A stretch of DNA of 64,000 nt, taken from positions 1-64,000 of the forward strand of contig JAFTUD010000015.1 of assembly GCA_017466455.1 (NCBI GenBank), in the 5' to 3' direction. Below are positions 1 through 7,886 of the stretch, one piece after another; position 1 is the stretch's first letter; every line of letters starts with the position of its first letter. The translations under genes and the position numbers were made by a program. Origin of the DNA: Clostridia bacterium (GTDB taxonomy: Bacteria; Bacillota_A; Clostridia; Oscillospirales; CAG-272). Below the pieces are notes generated by a model that saw nothing but the letters and a program-made list of their open reading frames with translations, had not been told where the DNA came from and searched no databases.

Positions 1-140
1 ATTTTAGGAAATGTTTCCTCGGCTTGTCTGTAGTAGTTTTGACATTCATTACAATCACATAAGGTTCTTGTTGCGTAGTATTCTTTTGTTTTTTCTATGT
101 CAACATCAAAGATGTAATCTTCTTTTTCTATGATTGCCAT
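1..140 (-). CDS. Small conserved hypothetical protein, N-terminal part
   Basis: This reading frame runs off the left edge. The visible 46 residues begin at an ATG (position 140) preceded by a GGCGG-type ribosome site. They include a Cys-Asp-Cys-Asn-Glu-Cys stretch about residue 30, then a Tyr-Tyr and a charged run. Short proteins with this CDCxxC pattern occur as uncharacterised proteins in Firmicutes. I know of no function, and the spaced cysteines could bind metal. Only the start is present, so total length is unknown. Confidence 0.6.
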   Translation of the reverse strand, partial: MAIIEKEDYIFDVDIEKTKEYYATRTLCDCNECQNYYRQAEETFPK

Positions 141-193
141 GCCGTCACCGCCTTTCTTGAAACAATTATATCATACTTTCGATTAAAAATCAA

Positions 194-407
194 CAACATT
201 TCAGCGCACAGAGCGAACGGGTTTGTTCCGTTTTCGCGAAGCGCAACATCGTTGGGCGCAAGCCCACATCATTTGCCGAAGGCAACTTCATTTGAGGCAA
301 CGCCTCAACATCGTTCATTTGTGCCACGAGGAGAATGATGTTTTCGCTTCGCTCAAAATGATGTTGCGTGTGCCACGCAAATGATGTTGTGCCTAACTGC
401 ACAAATG
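194..407. repeat. Array of short palindromes with ACATCATT-like spacers
   Basis: This stretch holds no gene. At least six short perfect or near-perfect palindromes of different sequence stand in a row: 236-244, 254-265, 274-284, 292-308, 364-380 and 387-404. They are separated by a nearly constant 8-9 base spacer, ACATCATT and variants. In the left half the spacer reads ACATCATT or ACATCGTT; in the right half it reads AATGATGTT, its reverse complement, so the array flips orientation near 320-335. The open frame across it is a by-product of the repeats. It lies just downstream of the tRNA terminator. Confidence 0.8.
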
Positions 408-439
408 AAAAAATCCAACTCTTTCAAGTCGGATTTTTT

Positions 440-440
<1 letters not shown>
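408..440 (-). terminator. Terminator of the tRNA pair
   Basis: AAAAAATCC pairs with GGATTTTTT around a partly paired centre, and on the minus strand the stem ends in a T run. It begins directly after the encoded CCA of tRNA-fMet, as expected for a Rho-independent terminator. Confidence 0.8.
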
Positions 441-517
<77 letters not shown>

Positions 518-522
518 ATATA

Positions 523-610
523 TGGTGCCGATAACCGGACTCGAACCGGTACGGGAATTACTTCCCAACGGATTTTAAGTCCGTGGCGTCTACCATTCCG
601 CCACATCGGC
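523..610 (-). tRNA. tRNA-Leu (anticodon UAA)
   Basis: The reverse complement gives a type II tRNA of 88 nt. It has a 7-bp acceptor stem (GCCGAUG/UAUCGGC), a long variable arm with a GGGAA/UUCCC stem, anticodon UAA, T loop UUCGAGU and an encoded CCA. It lies 5 nt upstream of tRNA-fMet in transcription order and shares its promoter. Confidence 0.96.
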
Positions 611-641
611 TTATTCAATACCTCTCTTACAAGGCTCACTC

Positions 642-670
642 ATTATATCACGGAAATTTTGACTTGTCAA
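642..670 (-). promoter_or_regulatory. Promoter of the tRNA operon
   Basis: Read on the minus strand, a perfect TTGACA (665-670) and a perfect TATAAT (642-647) are separated by 17 bp. The site sits about 30 bp before tRNA-Leu. Confidence 0.9.
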
Positions 671-753
671 TACCTTTTTTGAAAAAATTAAAAAATATAA
701 ACCGCAATATGTGACAAAAAAGCGCACTTAGCCCACCAACTTACTTTAAAATA

Positions 754-782
754 TTGACTTTTCCCTATAAATGCGTTAAAAT
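754..782 (+). promoter_or_regulatory. Promoter of the SGNH-SGNH-cysK operon
   Basis: TTGACT (754-759) and TAAAAT (777-782) are separated by 17 bp, 31 bp before the first start codon. Confidence 0.8.
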
Positions 783-813
783 ATTTACATAATGAACCAA
801 AACGGAGAAGCAT

Positions 814-1905
814 ATGAATAATATTTCTCAAATTGATGAAAATTTCAAAATAGAAACAAAAATAAACAAATCCGACATAGAGTTCCATAACGCAAGAAGC
901 GCACCGTTTAAAATCTATGGAGTATTTTACGAAAACGGAAAATTCAGAAGAATGCCCGAGGCGGTAGCGGGTAGAGTTAGCGATGGAGTGCGCTTCCTTC
1001 ACTCAAACACCGCAGGCGGAAGAGTAGCCTTCAAAACCGATAGCCCCTATGTCGCTATTCACGCAAAAATGGCAAATATCGGCAAAATGTCCCACTTCAC
1101 CTTAGCAGGCTCGGCAGGCTTTGATATCTACCTAAGAAACCCCAAAACAGGCAAGAACGAGGACTATTTTGCGACACTTGTCCCACCCTATGACATAAAT
1201 GACGGCTATGAGGGCGTGGTTGACTTTTCGGAAGCTAAGCTAAGAGAGGTCGTTATAAACCTACCGCTTTATAGCGATGTTACCGAGCTTTATATAGGGC
1301 TTAGTAAGAGCGCAATAATCAAGCCCCCAACCGATTACGAAACAAAAGAGCCGATTGTGTACTATGGCTCATCAATCACCCAAGGCGGTTGCGCCTCGCG
1401 AGCAGGAATGTCATATCAAGCAATCCTTTCGCGAAGGCTTAGTGCCGACCACATAAACCTCGGCTTTTCGGGCAACGCAAGGGCTGAGGATGAAATGATA
1501 AGCTATATAAAGGACCTTGAAATGAGCGCATTCGTGCTTGATTACGACCATAACGCCCCAAGCACGGAGCATCTTGAAAAAACTCACGAAAAAATGTTCA
1601 AGGCAGTAAGACAAGCCCACCCCACAATCCCAATTATCATAATGCCACGCCCCAAGGCGTCCTTAAATAAGGATGAGAAAAAGCGCGAAAAAATCATCAA
1701 AGCAACCTATAAAAACGCCATAAAGAGTGGCGATAAAAATGTGTATTTTCTCAGCGGAGTAGGGCTTACAAGGCTTTCAAAGGCGGACGGCACAGTTGAT
1801 GGCACTCACCCAACCGACCTTGGCTTTTGTAGTATGGCAATGGCGCTTTACCCAATTCTGAAAAAAGCATTAAGGGCTCAAAAAAAAGAGAAAGGGAGCA
1901 AATAA
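814..1905 (+). CDS. SGNH/GDSL hydrolase, GxDLY-type N-domain (paralogue 1)
   Basis: Probable cytoplasmic carbohydrate esterase or related acyl hydrolase of 363 residues, with no signal peptide. About residues 30-175 form a beta-rich domain with the GFDIY variant of the GxDLY motif. The rest is an SGNH fold: block I YYGSSIT holds the nucleophile serine, block II is LGFSGNA, block III DYDHNAPS, and block V DGTHPTD carries the Asp-His pair. The start has a GGAGA ribosome site. The stop overlaps the next ATG by one base. Relatives with this architecture are linked to deacetylation of plant polysaccharides, but the substrate cannot be read from the sequence. It is a clear tandem paralogue of the next gene. 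Confidence 0.85.
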   Translation: MNNISQIDENFKIETKINKSDIEFHNARSAPFKIYGVFYENGKFRRMPEAVAGRVSDGVRFLHSNTAGGRVAFKTDSPYVAIHAKMANIGKMSHFTLAGSAGFDIYLRNPKTGKNEDYFATLVPPYDINDGYEGVVDFSEAKLREVVINLPLYSDVTELYIGLSKSAIIKPPTDYETKEPIVYYGSSITQGGCASRAGMSYQAILSRRLSADHINLGFSGNARAEDEMISYIKDLEMSAFVLDYDHNAPSTEHLEKTHEKMFKAVRQAHPTIPIIIMPRPKASLNKDEKKREKIIKATYKNAIKSGDKNVYFLSGVGLTRLSKADGTVDGTHPTDLGFCSMAMALYPILKKALRAQKKEKGSK

Positions 1906-2909
1906 TGAGGACATATAGCTTTAAAAATCCCCCTCTCAAAATCCACGGTGCATCGCTAAATAAAGACGGTCGTCTTGTAAGAATGGATGATGAGGTAGCA
2001 AAAACAGTAAATGAATACACAGGTGTGCGTATTTTTTCGGGCGCAGGTGTTAGAATAAGGTTTAAAACCGACGCAAAAAGCTTCACAATAAAAGCAAAGC
2101 TCGAGTCAAACGGCATAGACTGGGCAATTCCGCTTAGTGGCTCTGCAGGAATGGACATTTTTGAGGAAAATGAGCGCATCGCCCTTGTAAACCCCAAAAA
2201 TTATGGAATTCTCGATGTGTGCGAGACCGTTAAAAAGAGTGACAAAATGTCAAATATAACGATACTTCTCCCAAGAAATGAGCCTGTTATTGACCTTGAA
2301 ATATCCGTAGATGATGAATATACCGTCTTGCCCCCCGACCCATATACCTACGAAAAGCCAATCGTGTTTTATGGCTCATCAATCACCGAGGGCGGATGCT
2401 CTTCAAGCGTGTCAAAATGCTACACAGCCCTCGTTACAAGGTGGCTTGATAGCGATTATATCAACCTCGGCGTTTCGGGCAACGCAAGAGGCGAAACAAA
2501 TATGGCAAACTATATCAAAAATCTTGATATGAGCATTTTCGTGCTTGACTACGACCATAATGCCCCAAGCGTTGAGCATCTAAAAGCAACACACGAGCCG
2601 TTTTTCAAAATCATAAGGGAGAAAAACCCCACCCTTCCGATAGTTATGATGTCAAAGCCCGATTTTGACAGCAATGTAGAGGAAAACACCGCCCGTCGAG
2701 AAATCATCAGGCAAACCTATGAAAATGCCCTTGCATGTGGCGATAAAAATGTATATTTCATAGACGGAGAGTCCTTCTTTGGCGATACTGATCGTTCAAT
2801 TTGCACCGTTGAGGGGTGTCATCCAACCGACCTTGGATTTATGCGCATAGCAGAGAAGGTTTATCCCGTTTTAAAATCAATTTTGGAGAAAAATAATGAA
2901 AATTTATAA
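1905..2909 (+). CDS. SGNH/GDSL hydrolase, GxDLY-type N-domain (paralogue 2)
   Basis: Second SGNH hydrolase, 334 residues, with the same two-domain layout. The N-terminal domain carries SAGMDIF in place of GxDLY. The catalytic domain has FYGSSIT with the nucleophile serine, LGVSGNA, DYDHNAPS and the final GCHPTD block with the catalytic histidine. It starts within the stop codon of paralogue 1 (TAATG), which suggests translational coupling. Its own end overlaps cysK by 14 bases. It is about 30 residues shorter than paralogue 1, mainly at the N-terminus. The pair probably arose by duplication and may act on related esters. Confidence 0.85.
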   Translation: MRTYSFKNPPLKIHGASLNKDGRLVRMDDEVAKTVNEYTGVRIFSGAGVRIRFKTDAKSFTIKAKLESNGIDWAIPLSGSAGMDIFEENERIALVNPKNYGILDVCETVKKSDKMSNITILLPRNEPVIDLEISVDDEYTVLPPDPYTYEKPIVFYGSSITEGGCSSSVSKCYTALVTRWLDSDYINLGVSGNARGETNMANYIKNLDMSIFVLDYDHNAPSVEHLKATHEPFFKIIREKNPTLPIVMMSKPDFDSNVEENTARREIIRQTYENALACGDKNVYFIDGESFFGDTDRSICTVEGCHPTDLGFMRIAEKVYPVLKSILEKNNENL

Positions 2910-3822
2910 TTCAGTAGCTGACCTCGTTGGAAGGACCCCGCTTGTTGAAATCTCACGCTTTGCAAAAAAGCATCAAATCAACGCCCGCCTTCTTGTCAAG
3001 CTTGAAATGCTAAATCCCGCAGGCTCGGCAAAGGACAGAGTAGCGCTAAATATGATTGAAAGTGCCGAAAGGGACGGAAAATTAACCGAGGGTAGCGTCA
3101 TAATTGAGCCGACCTCGGGAAATACAGGCATTGCCCTGTCTGCAATTTCAAGGGCAAAGGGCTATAAATGTATCATCGTAATGCCCGATACAATGTCCGA
3201 GGAAAGGCGCAAGCTAATGCTCGCCTACGGGGCAGAGCTTGTCCTCACCGACGGTAAAAACGGAATGAAGGGCGCGATAGAAAAGGCGACCGAGCTTGCA
3301 AGCACAATTCCGAATTCCTTTATCCCCTCTCAATTTGATAATCCCGCAAACCCCGAGGCGCATAAATTAACTACAGGCCCCGAAATTTGGCAGGATACTG
3401 AGGGATGTGTCGATGCTTTCGTTGCAAGCGTAGGCACAGGCGGCACTCTTTCGGGTACAGGCGAATACCTAAAGAGCAAAAATCCAACCGTCAAGGTAAT
3501 CGCAGTTGAGCCAAGCGCTTCGCCACTTATCTCGCAGGGAGTTAGCGGAGCGCACAAGATCCAAGGCATAGGCGCAAACTTTATTCCTAAAAACCTGAAT
3601 TCCGAAATCTATGATGAGGTCGTAGCCGTTACCGATGAGGAGGCATACGCCTACGCAAGAGAGCTTTCCCTCACCGAGGGACTCTTTGTTGGAATTTCAT
3701 CAGGCGCGACCCTGTGTGCGCTTACTAAGGTGGCACAGCGTGAGGAATATAAGGGTAAAACGCTCGTTGCAATCCTCACAGATGGCGGAGAAAGATATCT
3801 TTCAACCCCAGACTTTATATGA
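2896..3822 (+). CDS. cysK: Cysteine synthase (O-acetylserine sulfhydrylase)
   Basis: PLP enzyme making L-cysteine from O-acetylserine and sulfide, last step of cysteine biosynthesis, cytosolic. Its 308 residues match the usual CysK length. Visible motifs are the PLP lysine in SAKDR (near residue 45), the PTSGNTG loop that binds substrate, the GTGGT phosphate-binding loop, and the SSGA serine near the C-terminus that contacts the pyridine nitrogen. It starts inside the second SGNH gene with a GGAG site there, so it is co-transcribed and probably coupled. No cysE serine acetyltransferase lies in the window. Why an esterase pair is joined to cysK is unclear. Confidence 0.95.
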   Translation: MKIYNSVADLVGRTPLVEISRFAKKHQINARLLVKLEMLNPAGSAKDRVALNMIESAERDGKLTEGSVIIEPTSGNTGIALSAISRAKGYKCIIVMPDTMSEERRKLMLAYGAELVLTDGKNGMKGAIEKATELASTIPNSFIPSQFDNPANPEAHKLTTGPEIWQDTEGCVDAFVASVGTGGTLSGTGEYLKSKNPTVKVIAVEPSASPLISQGVSGAHKIQGIGANFIPKNLNSEIYDEVVAVTDEEAYAYARELSLTEGLFVGISSGATLCALTKVAQREEYKGKTLVAILTDGGERYLSTPDFI

Positions 3823-3852
3823 AAAAATCGAGGTACTTGCCTCGATTTTTTT
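3822..3852. terminator. Bidirectional terminator between cysK and araC-type gene
   Basis: AAAAAATCGAGG and CCTCGATTTTTT flank a 6-nt loop. It follows the cysK stop directly and overlaps the stop codon of the convergent AraC gene, so it can serve both. Confidence 0.9.
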
Positions 3853-4630
3853 AAAACAACGGAATAATAGGCTTAGAGGCTCTGTATTCGCTTGGGGTTG
3901 TTTTACATATTTCCTTGAAATTTCTTATGAACGAATAAACCGAGGAATAGCCTACCTCCATAGAGCATTCCAATATAGAAATATCTGTATTTTTTAGCAA
4001 ATAGCAGGCTCTACTTATTCTAAATTGATTTACAAAGGAATTAAAGGGTATTCCAACGCTTCGCTTAAAATGTCTTGAAATGTAGGAATAAGAATAGCCA
4101 AGCTGCTTGGAAGCTGCTGATAGTGAACAATTTGTACTGTAATTTCTCTCTAAAAACGAGAGCATTTTGTTTATAAAGGCATTTTCTGTAGAATCTTTTT
4201 CTATATATTCGGCACTCTCATCAAATTCTGCACATAATGAGTAAAGAGCGCCCTTTTTCTTGAATATGTTATCAGCATCGTAGGTCTTACATAGTATATT
4301 TAAAATTTCGGCAGAGGGTGCGAATTTGTTACTTTTAGGCACCAAGCCTGAAACCTGAGAGGAAAACGCCTTTACTAATTCTTGCGAAAAAATCCAATAA
4401 GTATGCTTTTCCTTAGTACTGGAAAACGAGTGCTTTTGGTTAGGAAAAATTAGAATTGCCTCTCCCTTGTGAAGAGTGTAGCACGTATTTTCTACAAGCA
4501 CATTCATCTCACCATCAAAAATCACCATAAGCTCGAAGGATTGATGCATATGTGTATAGAAGCTTAAATCGTTACCGCTTTGCATATGATAATATTCGGT
4601 TGTTCCAAAGTTCGAAAATTCGTAAATCAT
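3851..4630 (-). CDS. AraC-family regulator with N-terminal cupin (module 1)
   Basis: Cytoplasmic transcription factor of 259 residues. The N-terminal half is a cupin-like sensor with a THMHQSFEL histidine-rich strand and a FPNQKH segment. The C-terminal 100 residues carry two HTH motifs, including a GYSYSYISRHFKR recognition helix and the GYSSVYSFIRNFK signature. I chose the ATG at 4630, which has a GAGG site 6 nt upstream, over a TTG 18 bases earlier. The gene is divergent from the secreted LRR_5 protein at 4743 and probably controls it. Other genes in the window repeat this arrangement. The ligand is unknown. Confidence 0.9.
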   Translation of the reverse strand: MIYEFSNFGTTEYYHMQSGNDLSFYTHMHQSFELMVIFDGEMNVLVENTCYTLHKGEAILIFPNQKHSFSSTKEKHTYWIFSQELVKAFSSQVSGLVPKSNKFAPSAEILNILCKTYDADNIFKKKGALYSLCAEFDESAEYIEKDSTENAFINKMLSFLERNYSTNCSLSAASKQLGYSYSYISRHFKRSVGIPFNSFVNQFRISRACYLLKNTDISILECSMEVGYSSVYSFIRNFKEICKTTPSEYRASKPIIPLF

Positions 4631-4661
4631 AAAGTACCTCAAGGACAAATTTTGTAAATAA

Positions 4662-4690
4662 ATTATACATTATATGACAAGAAAAGTCAA
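4662..4690 (-). promoter_or_regulatory. Promoter of the module-1 AraC gene
   Basis: On the minus strand TTGACT (4685-4690) and TATAAT (4662-4667) have a 17-bp spacer. This strong promoter suggests the regulator is made constitutively. Confidence 0.8.
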
Positions 4691-4697
4691 GACGCAT

Positions 4698-4726
4698 TTG
4701 ATATAATTAGATTATAGAACTATATT
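4698..4726 (+). promoter_or_regulatory. Candidate promoter of secreted protein 1
   Basis: TTGATA (4698-4703) and TATATT (4721-4726) are 17 bp apart, just before the AAAGGAG ribosome site. It is weaker than the divergent araC promoter, which would fit activation by the AraC protein (inference). Confidence 0.5.
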
Positions 4727-4742
4727 TAAAGGAGAAAATCAA

Positions 4743-6542
4743 ATGAAAAAAAGACAATTATTCTTTATTCTCACATTGATAAGTGTAATGTTCGTTTTTG
4801 CTATGTCGGCAGGTGCTACGGAAATCACAACCTATACAGATGCCGAGTCTAAGCCGTTGCTTACATATGTAGAAACAGAGCTTGTAACCTTTACCGATGG
4901 CTTTGTGTGCCCCTCGTATTACATTTTTGAAAACAGCACAGAATTTAAAACTAATTACGAATGGTTAAATACCAAGGCAAGTAAAAGCTATACAGATGCA
5001 GATGTAAAGGAACTTTGCATTCCTACGGGAGTATTGACAGGAGGATATTTCAAAAAGGATTCCTCATTTACAGCCTTGACAAAGCTGAACACAGGTAAAA
5101 CTCTTACTAAAACAAACGGTGATTTTTGGAACAACCAAACTCTTGAAATTGTTATTTTTGGAGAGGGCTTTACTAATGCCGGCTTAGGAGCGTATTTTAT
5201 TACTGGTGGAAAGGCAACTCATATAATATTTGCTGATAATTCAAGTGTCACAACTCTTCCGGCAAAATTTTTTGCAGGATTAAGTACCCTGCAGGGAATA
5301 TATTTTGGAAATTCAATAACTAATATAGGCTCTGGAACATTTCAAGATATGGGCTCATCTAACGTCTATTTGATGAACACACCGGAGGATAGAGAAGCCC
5401 CAAGTGTTTATTATTTCAAGACAAATTTGCTTGAGGGCAATTTCTATGGCTTTAAAACAAACGCAACGACAATTGCTTGGGTATTCCCACAGGAGCAAAA
5501 AGGCATTGGCTCAGGCTGGAATGTTGATAACTCATCAAATATACCTGAAAATCTTGTATTTTTGACAAATGAAGCAGATAGTGTTGTGATTAATGATACC
5601 ATAGGCTCATCAAAGCTAAAAAATTATAATATGTATTTTCCAAATCTTAAATCTACAGATGCTGGAAGCATAACCATTACTCCAAATGTAAGCTGTTATT
5701 TTGGTGATGCTAAAAAAATCGCATATAACGGAAGCTGGGGAAACGCAACAGATATGCTTGAGGCAGAACATATTATTGAAGCTCCAAAAACAACTGCCCC
5801 CACCTGTGAGCAAAATTCATATACAATTGAGGCTTGCTTCTGTAAGACTATAAGCTCAAGCGTTGAAAACAAAGGCACAGCCCTTGGTCACGATTATGTT
5901 GATGATAAAAATTGTATAACCGATAATAAATGCTCAAGATGCGAGGCAATTGAAAAGGCACTGTATTCTTCACACAATATGCTCGAAAGCTATTCATATC
6001 CAAACGGCTACGACAAGGTTGGCTTATATGTGTGTGAGTGTACAAACGGAGCCTGCACAGCAATAAATATAAATGATGGTGACTACGAGTCTGTTCTCAA
6101 GCCAATTATTAAAGCACTTGGATATTCCGTCAAGGAGAGCACCAATGACGGTCTTTATGTTGGCTATGAAATAAATATATCAGCATTAAATGAATATAAC
6201 TCTTATCTTGGAGATGGAAATGAGCTTCAATTAGGTGTTATTATAGCAAATTCATCTACCTTTGGAAACGAGTTTATGTCTTTGATAGACGGCGAATATA
6301 CCCTTCAGTCAAGCAAGGGCATTCAGGTTGAAATAAGTGGCACAAGCTACAGCATAATAAACTGTAAAATCACAGGCTTTGATACTGATGAAAAAAGAAG
6401 CCTATCACTTGTAATGGCTATGTATGTTGTTGATAAAAAAGGAGTTAGCTATGTGCAAAGCCAAAATACAAGTGCTGTTACAGTTACAAAGAACGATATA
6501 ACACTTAATACTGTAACCATAAGCTCTGTTATAAGTGGATAG
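4743..6542 (+). CDS. Secreted LRR_5 (BspA-like) protein with shared C-terminal domain (secreted protein 1)
   Basis: Exported protein of 599 residues. Residues 1-25 form a signal peptide with a Lys-Lys-Arg start, hydrophobic core and a cut near Ala-Gly-Ala-Thr. Residues about 90-330 contain LRR_5-type repeats such as LSTLQGIYFGNSITNIG. Residues about 345-440 hold cysteine-rich segments with a CSRC pair. The last 150 residues (from about 6090) are the C-terminal domain also found in the proteins at 54202 and 62241, though more diverged here. I see no LPxTG, S-layer or choline-binding anchor. LRR_5 proteins are usually surface adhesins or glycan binders. Function is not established. It stands alone opposite an AraC regulator. 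Confidence 0.8.
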   Translation: MKKRQLFFILTLISVMFVFAMSAGATEITTYTDAESKPLLTYVETELVTFTDGFVCPSYYIFENSTEFKTNYEWLNTKASKSYTDADVKELCIPTGVLTGGYFKKDSSFTALTKLNTGKTLTKTNGDFWNNQTLEIVIFGEGFTNAGLGAYFITGGKATHIIFADNSSVTTLPAKFFAGLSTLQGIYFGNSITNIGSGTFQDMGSSNVYLMNTPEDREAPSVYYFKTNLLEGNFYGFKTNATTIAWVFPQEQKGIGSGWNVDNSSNIPENLVFLTNEADSVVINDTIGSSKLKNYNMYFPNLKSTDAGSITITPNVSCYFGDAKKIAYNGSWGNATDMLEAEHIIEAPKTTAPTCEQNSYTIEACFCKTISSSVENKGTALGHDYVDDKNCITDNKCSRCEAIEKALYSSHNMLESYSYPNGYDKVGLYVCECTNGACTAININDGDYESVLKPIIKALGYSVKESTNDGLYVGYEINISALNEYNSYLGDGNELQLGVIIANSSTFGNEFMSLIDGEYTLQSSKGIQVEISGTSYSIINCKITGFDTDEKRSLSLVMAMYVVDKKGVSYVQSQNTSAVTVTKNDITLNTVTISSVISG

Positions 6543-6549
6543 CATTTTG

Positions 6550-6577
6550 AAAAACGCTCAAATGGGCGTTTTTCTTT
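6550..6577 (+). terminator. Terminator of secreted protein 1
   Basis: AAAAACGC and GCGTTTTT flank an 8-nt loop, followed by CTTTTT, 8 bases after the stop codon. Confidence 0.85.
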
Positions 6578-6596
6578 TTAAAATTTTAACAACCTC

Positions 6597-6625
6597 TTGA
6601 ATTATAAAATACTTTGTGCTAATAT
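6597..6625 (+). promoter_or_regulatory. Promoter of azlCD
   Basis: TTGAAT (6597-6602) and TAATAT (6620-6625) have a 17-bp spacer. This TTG is not a translation start: it has no ribosome site. Confidence 0.6.
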
Positions 6626-6665
6626 ATGTAACGAACTTTTAATAAGAACGAAAGGAAGTGATACG

Positions 6666-7397
6666 GTGAGAGAGCAAAATAACTTTTTCGCAGGCATAAA
6701 GGACGGCTTCCCGATTTGCCTTGGCTATTTGTCCGTTGCCTTCGCCTTTGGAATTACCGCAAAAAACGCAGGACTTGATATATGGCAGGCGGTGCTTATC
6801 TCAATGCTCAATGTCACATCGGCGGGTCAGCTCGCAGGCGTGCCAATCATAGTTGGCGGCGGCTCACTCCTGGAGCTTGGCGCAACTCAGCTAATAATCA
6901 ACCTTCGCTATGCGCTGATGTCCGTATCCCTATCCCAAAAGTTCGGTAAGAGCATGCGCCTTGTTGATAAATTTCTCGTATCCTTCGTAAACACCGATGA
7001 GGTGTTTGCCGTATCATCATCAAAGGGAATGGAGCTCGGCAGAAGGTATATGTACGGAATTACCCTTACCCCCTTCCTCGGTTGGTCATTCGGCACACTC
7101 CTTGGCGCTATTGCAGGAAACATTTTACCCTCTATCGTAATTTCCGCCCTCGGTATTGCAATTTACGCAATGTTCGTGGCAATCGTTACCCCTGTCGCAA
7201 GGAAGGAGCGCCCCGTGCTTCTTTGCTCACTTGTCGCAATAGCACTTAGCTGTATCTTTAGCTATGTTCCTATCCTTAAGGAAAATATATCAAGCGGATT
7301 TGTGATAATTATATGTACCGTAATTACGAGCATAATATTCGCACTTATATTCCCACTCCCACCCGAAAAAGAGCAGGAGGTAGAAATCGATGGTTAA
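6666..7397 (+). CDS. azlC: AzlC-family branched-chain amino acid exporter, large subunit
   Basis: Inner-membrane protein of 244 residues that works with AzlD to export branched-chain amino acids, giving azaleucine resistance in Bacillus. The family's opening features are present: FFAGIKDGFPICLGYLSVAFAFG, shown here only in short, then an N-V-T-S-A-G-Q segment and several hydrophobic helices. I chose the GTG at 6666, preceded by GGAAG, rather than an upstream TTG that lies within the promoter. It overlaps azlD by 8 bases, so the two subunits are translationally coupled. No local regulator of the AzlB/Lrp type is visible. Confidence 0.88.
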   Translation: MREQNNFFAGIKDGFPICLGYLSVAFAFGITAKNAGLDIWQAVLISMLNVTSAGQLAGVPIIVGGGSLLELGATQLIINLRYALMSVSLSQKFGKSMRLVDKFLVSFVNTDEVFAVSSSKGMELGRRYMYGITLTPFLGWSFGTLLGAIAGNILPSIVISALGIAIYAMFVAIVTPVARKERPVLLCSLVAIALSCIFSYVPILKENISSGFVIIICTVITSIIFALIFPLPPEKEQEVEIDG

Positions 7398-7713
7398 GCC
7401 GGCTGAATTTTTCCTCTACCTACTCGTAATGGCAGGAGTTACCTACCTTGTGCGTATGCTCCCAATGGTGCTCGTGCGCAAAAAAATCAAAAATACCTTT
7501 ATTCGCTCGTTCCTTTACTATGTACCGTACGCGGTTTTGTCAGTTATGACAATTCCCGCAATATTCTATTCTACATCATATCTTGTAAGCGCAATATGCG
7601 GATTTGCGGTAGCCCTTGTGCTATCCTATTTCAACCGTAGCCTGCTCACCGTTGCCGCCAGTGCCTGCGGAGCCGTACTTGTAGTAGAGCTAATAATTAA
7701 ATACTTGATTTAA
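7390..7713 (+). CDS. azlD: AzlD-family branched-chain amino acid exporter, small subunit
   Basis: Small membrane protein of 107 residues with about four hydrophobic helices. It contains the family features TYLVRMLP near residue 20 and a conserved Ala/Val-rich helix ending in Asn-Arg-Ser near residue 83. It starts inside azlC with a GGAGG site there and ends just before a terminator, so azlCD is a two-gene operon. The predicted role is the partner of AzlC in amino acid efflux. Confidence 0.88.
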   Translation: MVKPAEFFLYLLVMAGVTYLVRMLPMVLVRKKIKNTFIRSFLYYVPYAVLSVMTIPAIFYSTSYLVSAICGFAVALVLSYFNRSLLTVAASACGAVLVVELIIKYLI

Positions 7714-7738
7714 AAAGCTGACAAATGTCGGCTTTTTT
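7712..7738 (+). terminator. Terminator of azlCD
   Basis: AAAAAGCTGAC and GTCGGCTTTTTT pair around an AAAT loop directly after the azlD stop. Confidence 0.88.
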
Positions 7739-7745
7739 CTCTTAC

Positions 7746-7774
7746 TTGACATTACATAATAAATATGATAAAAT
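7746..7774 (+). promoter_or_regulatory. Promoter of the glycosyltransferase-ABC-F operon
   Basis: Perfect TTGACA (7746-7751) and TAAAAT (7769-7774) have a 17-bp spacer. An untranslated leader of about 105 nt follows, containing a T-rich stretch. Confidence 0.8.
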
Positions 7775-7886
7775 AATAACTTAGAGTGACAGGCAAAAGA
7801 CTTTCAATTTTCATATTAGCTTTTTTGGTTCTTTTTCTTTTTAGCAAAAAAGAATGATAAATGATAAAGCAAGCAAGGAGGAATTT

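Noticed and set aside
190..402. Open reading frame of 70 codons through the palindrome array
   Set aside because: It has no ribosome site, and its composition follows from the repeated palindromes and spacers.
194..407. CRISPR array
   Set aside because: Repeats are palindromes of differing sequence joined by an 8-9 base constant spacer; there are no unique spacers of about 30 bp and no cas genes.
4631..4648. TTG start for the module-1 AraC gene
   Set aside because: The ATG at 4630 has a GAGG site at good distance; the TTG has none.
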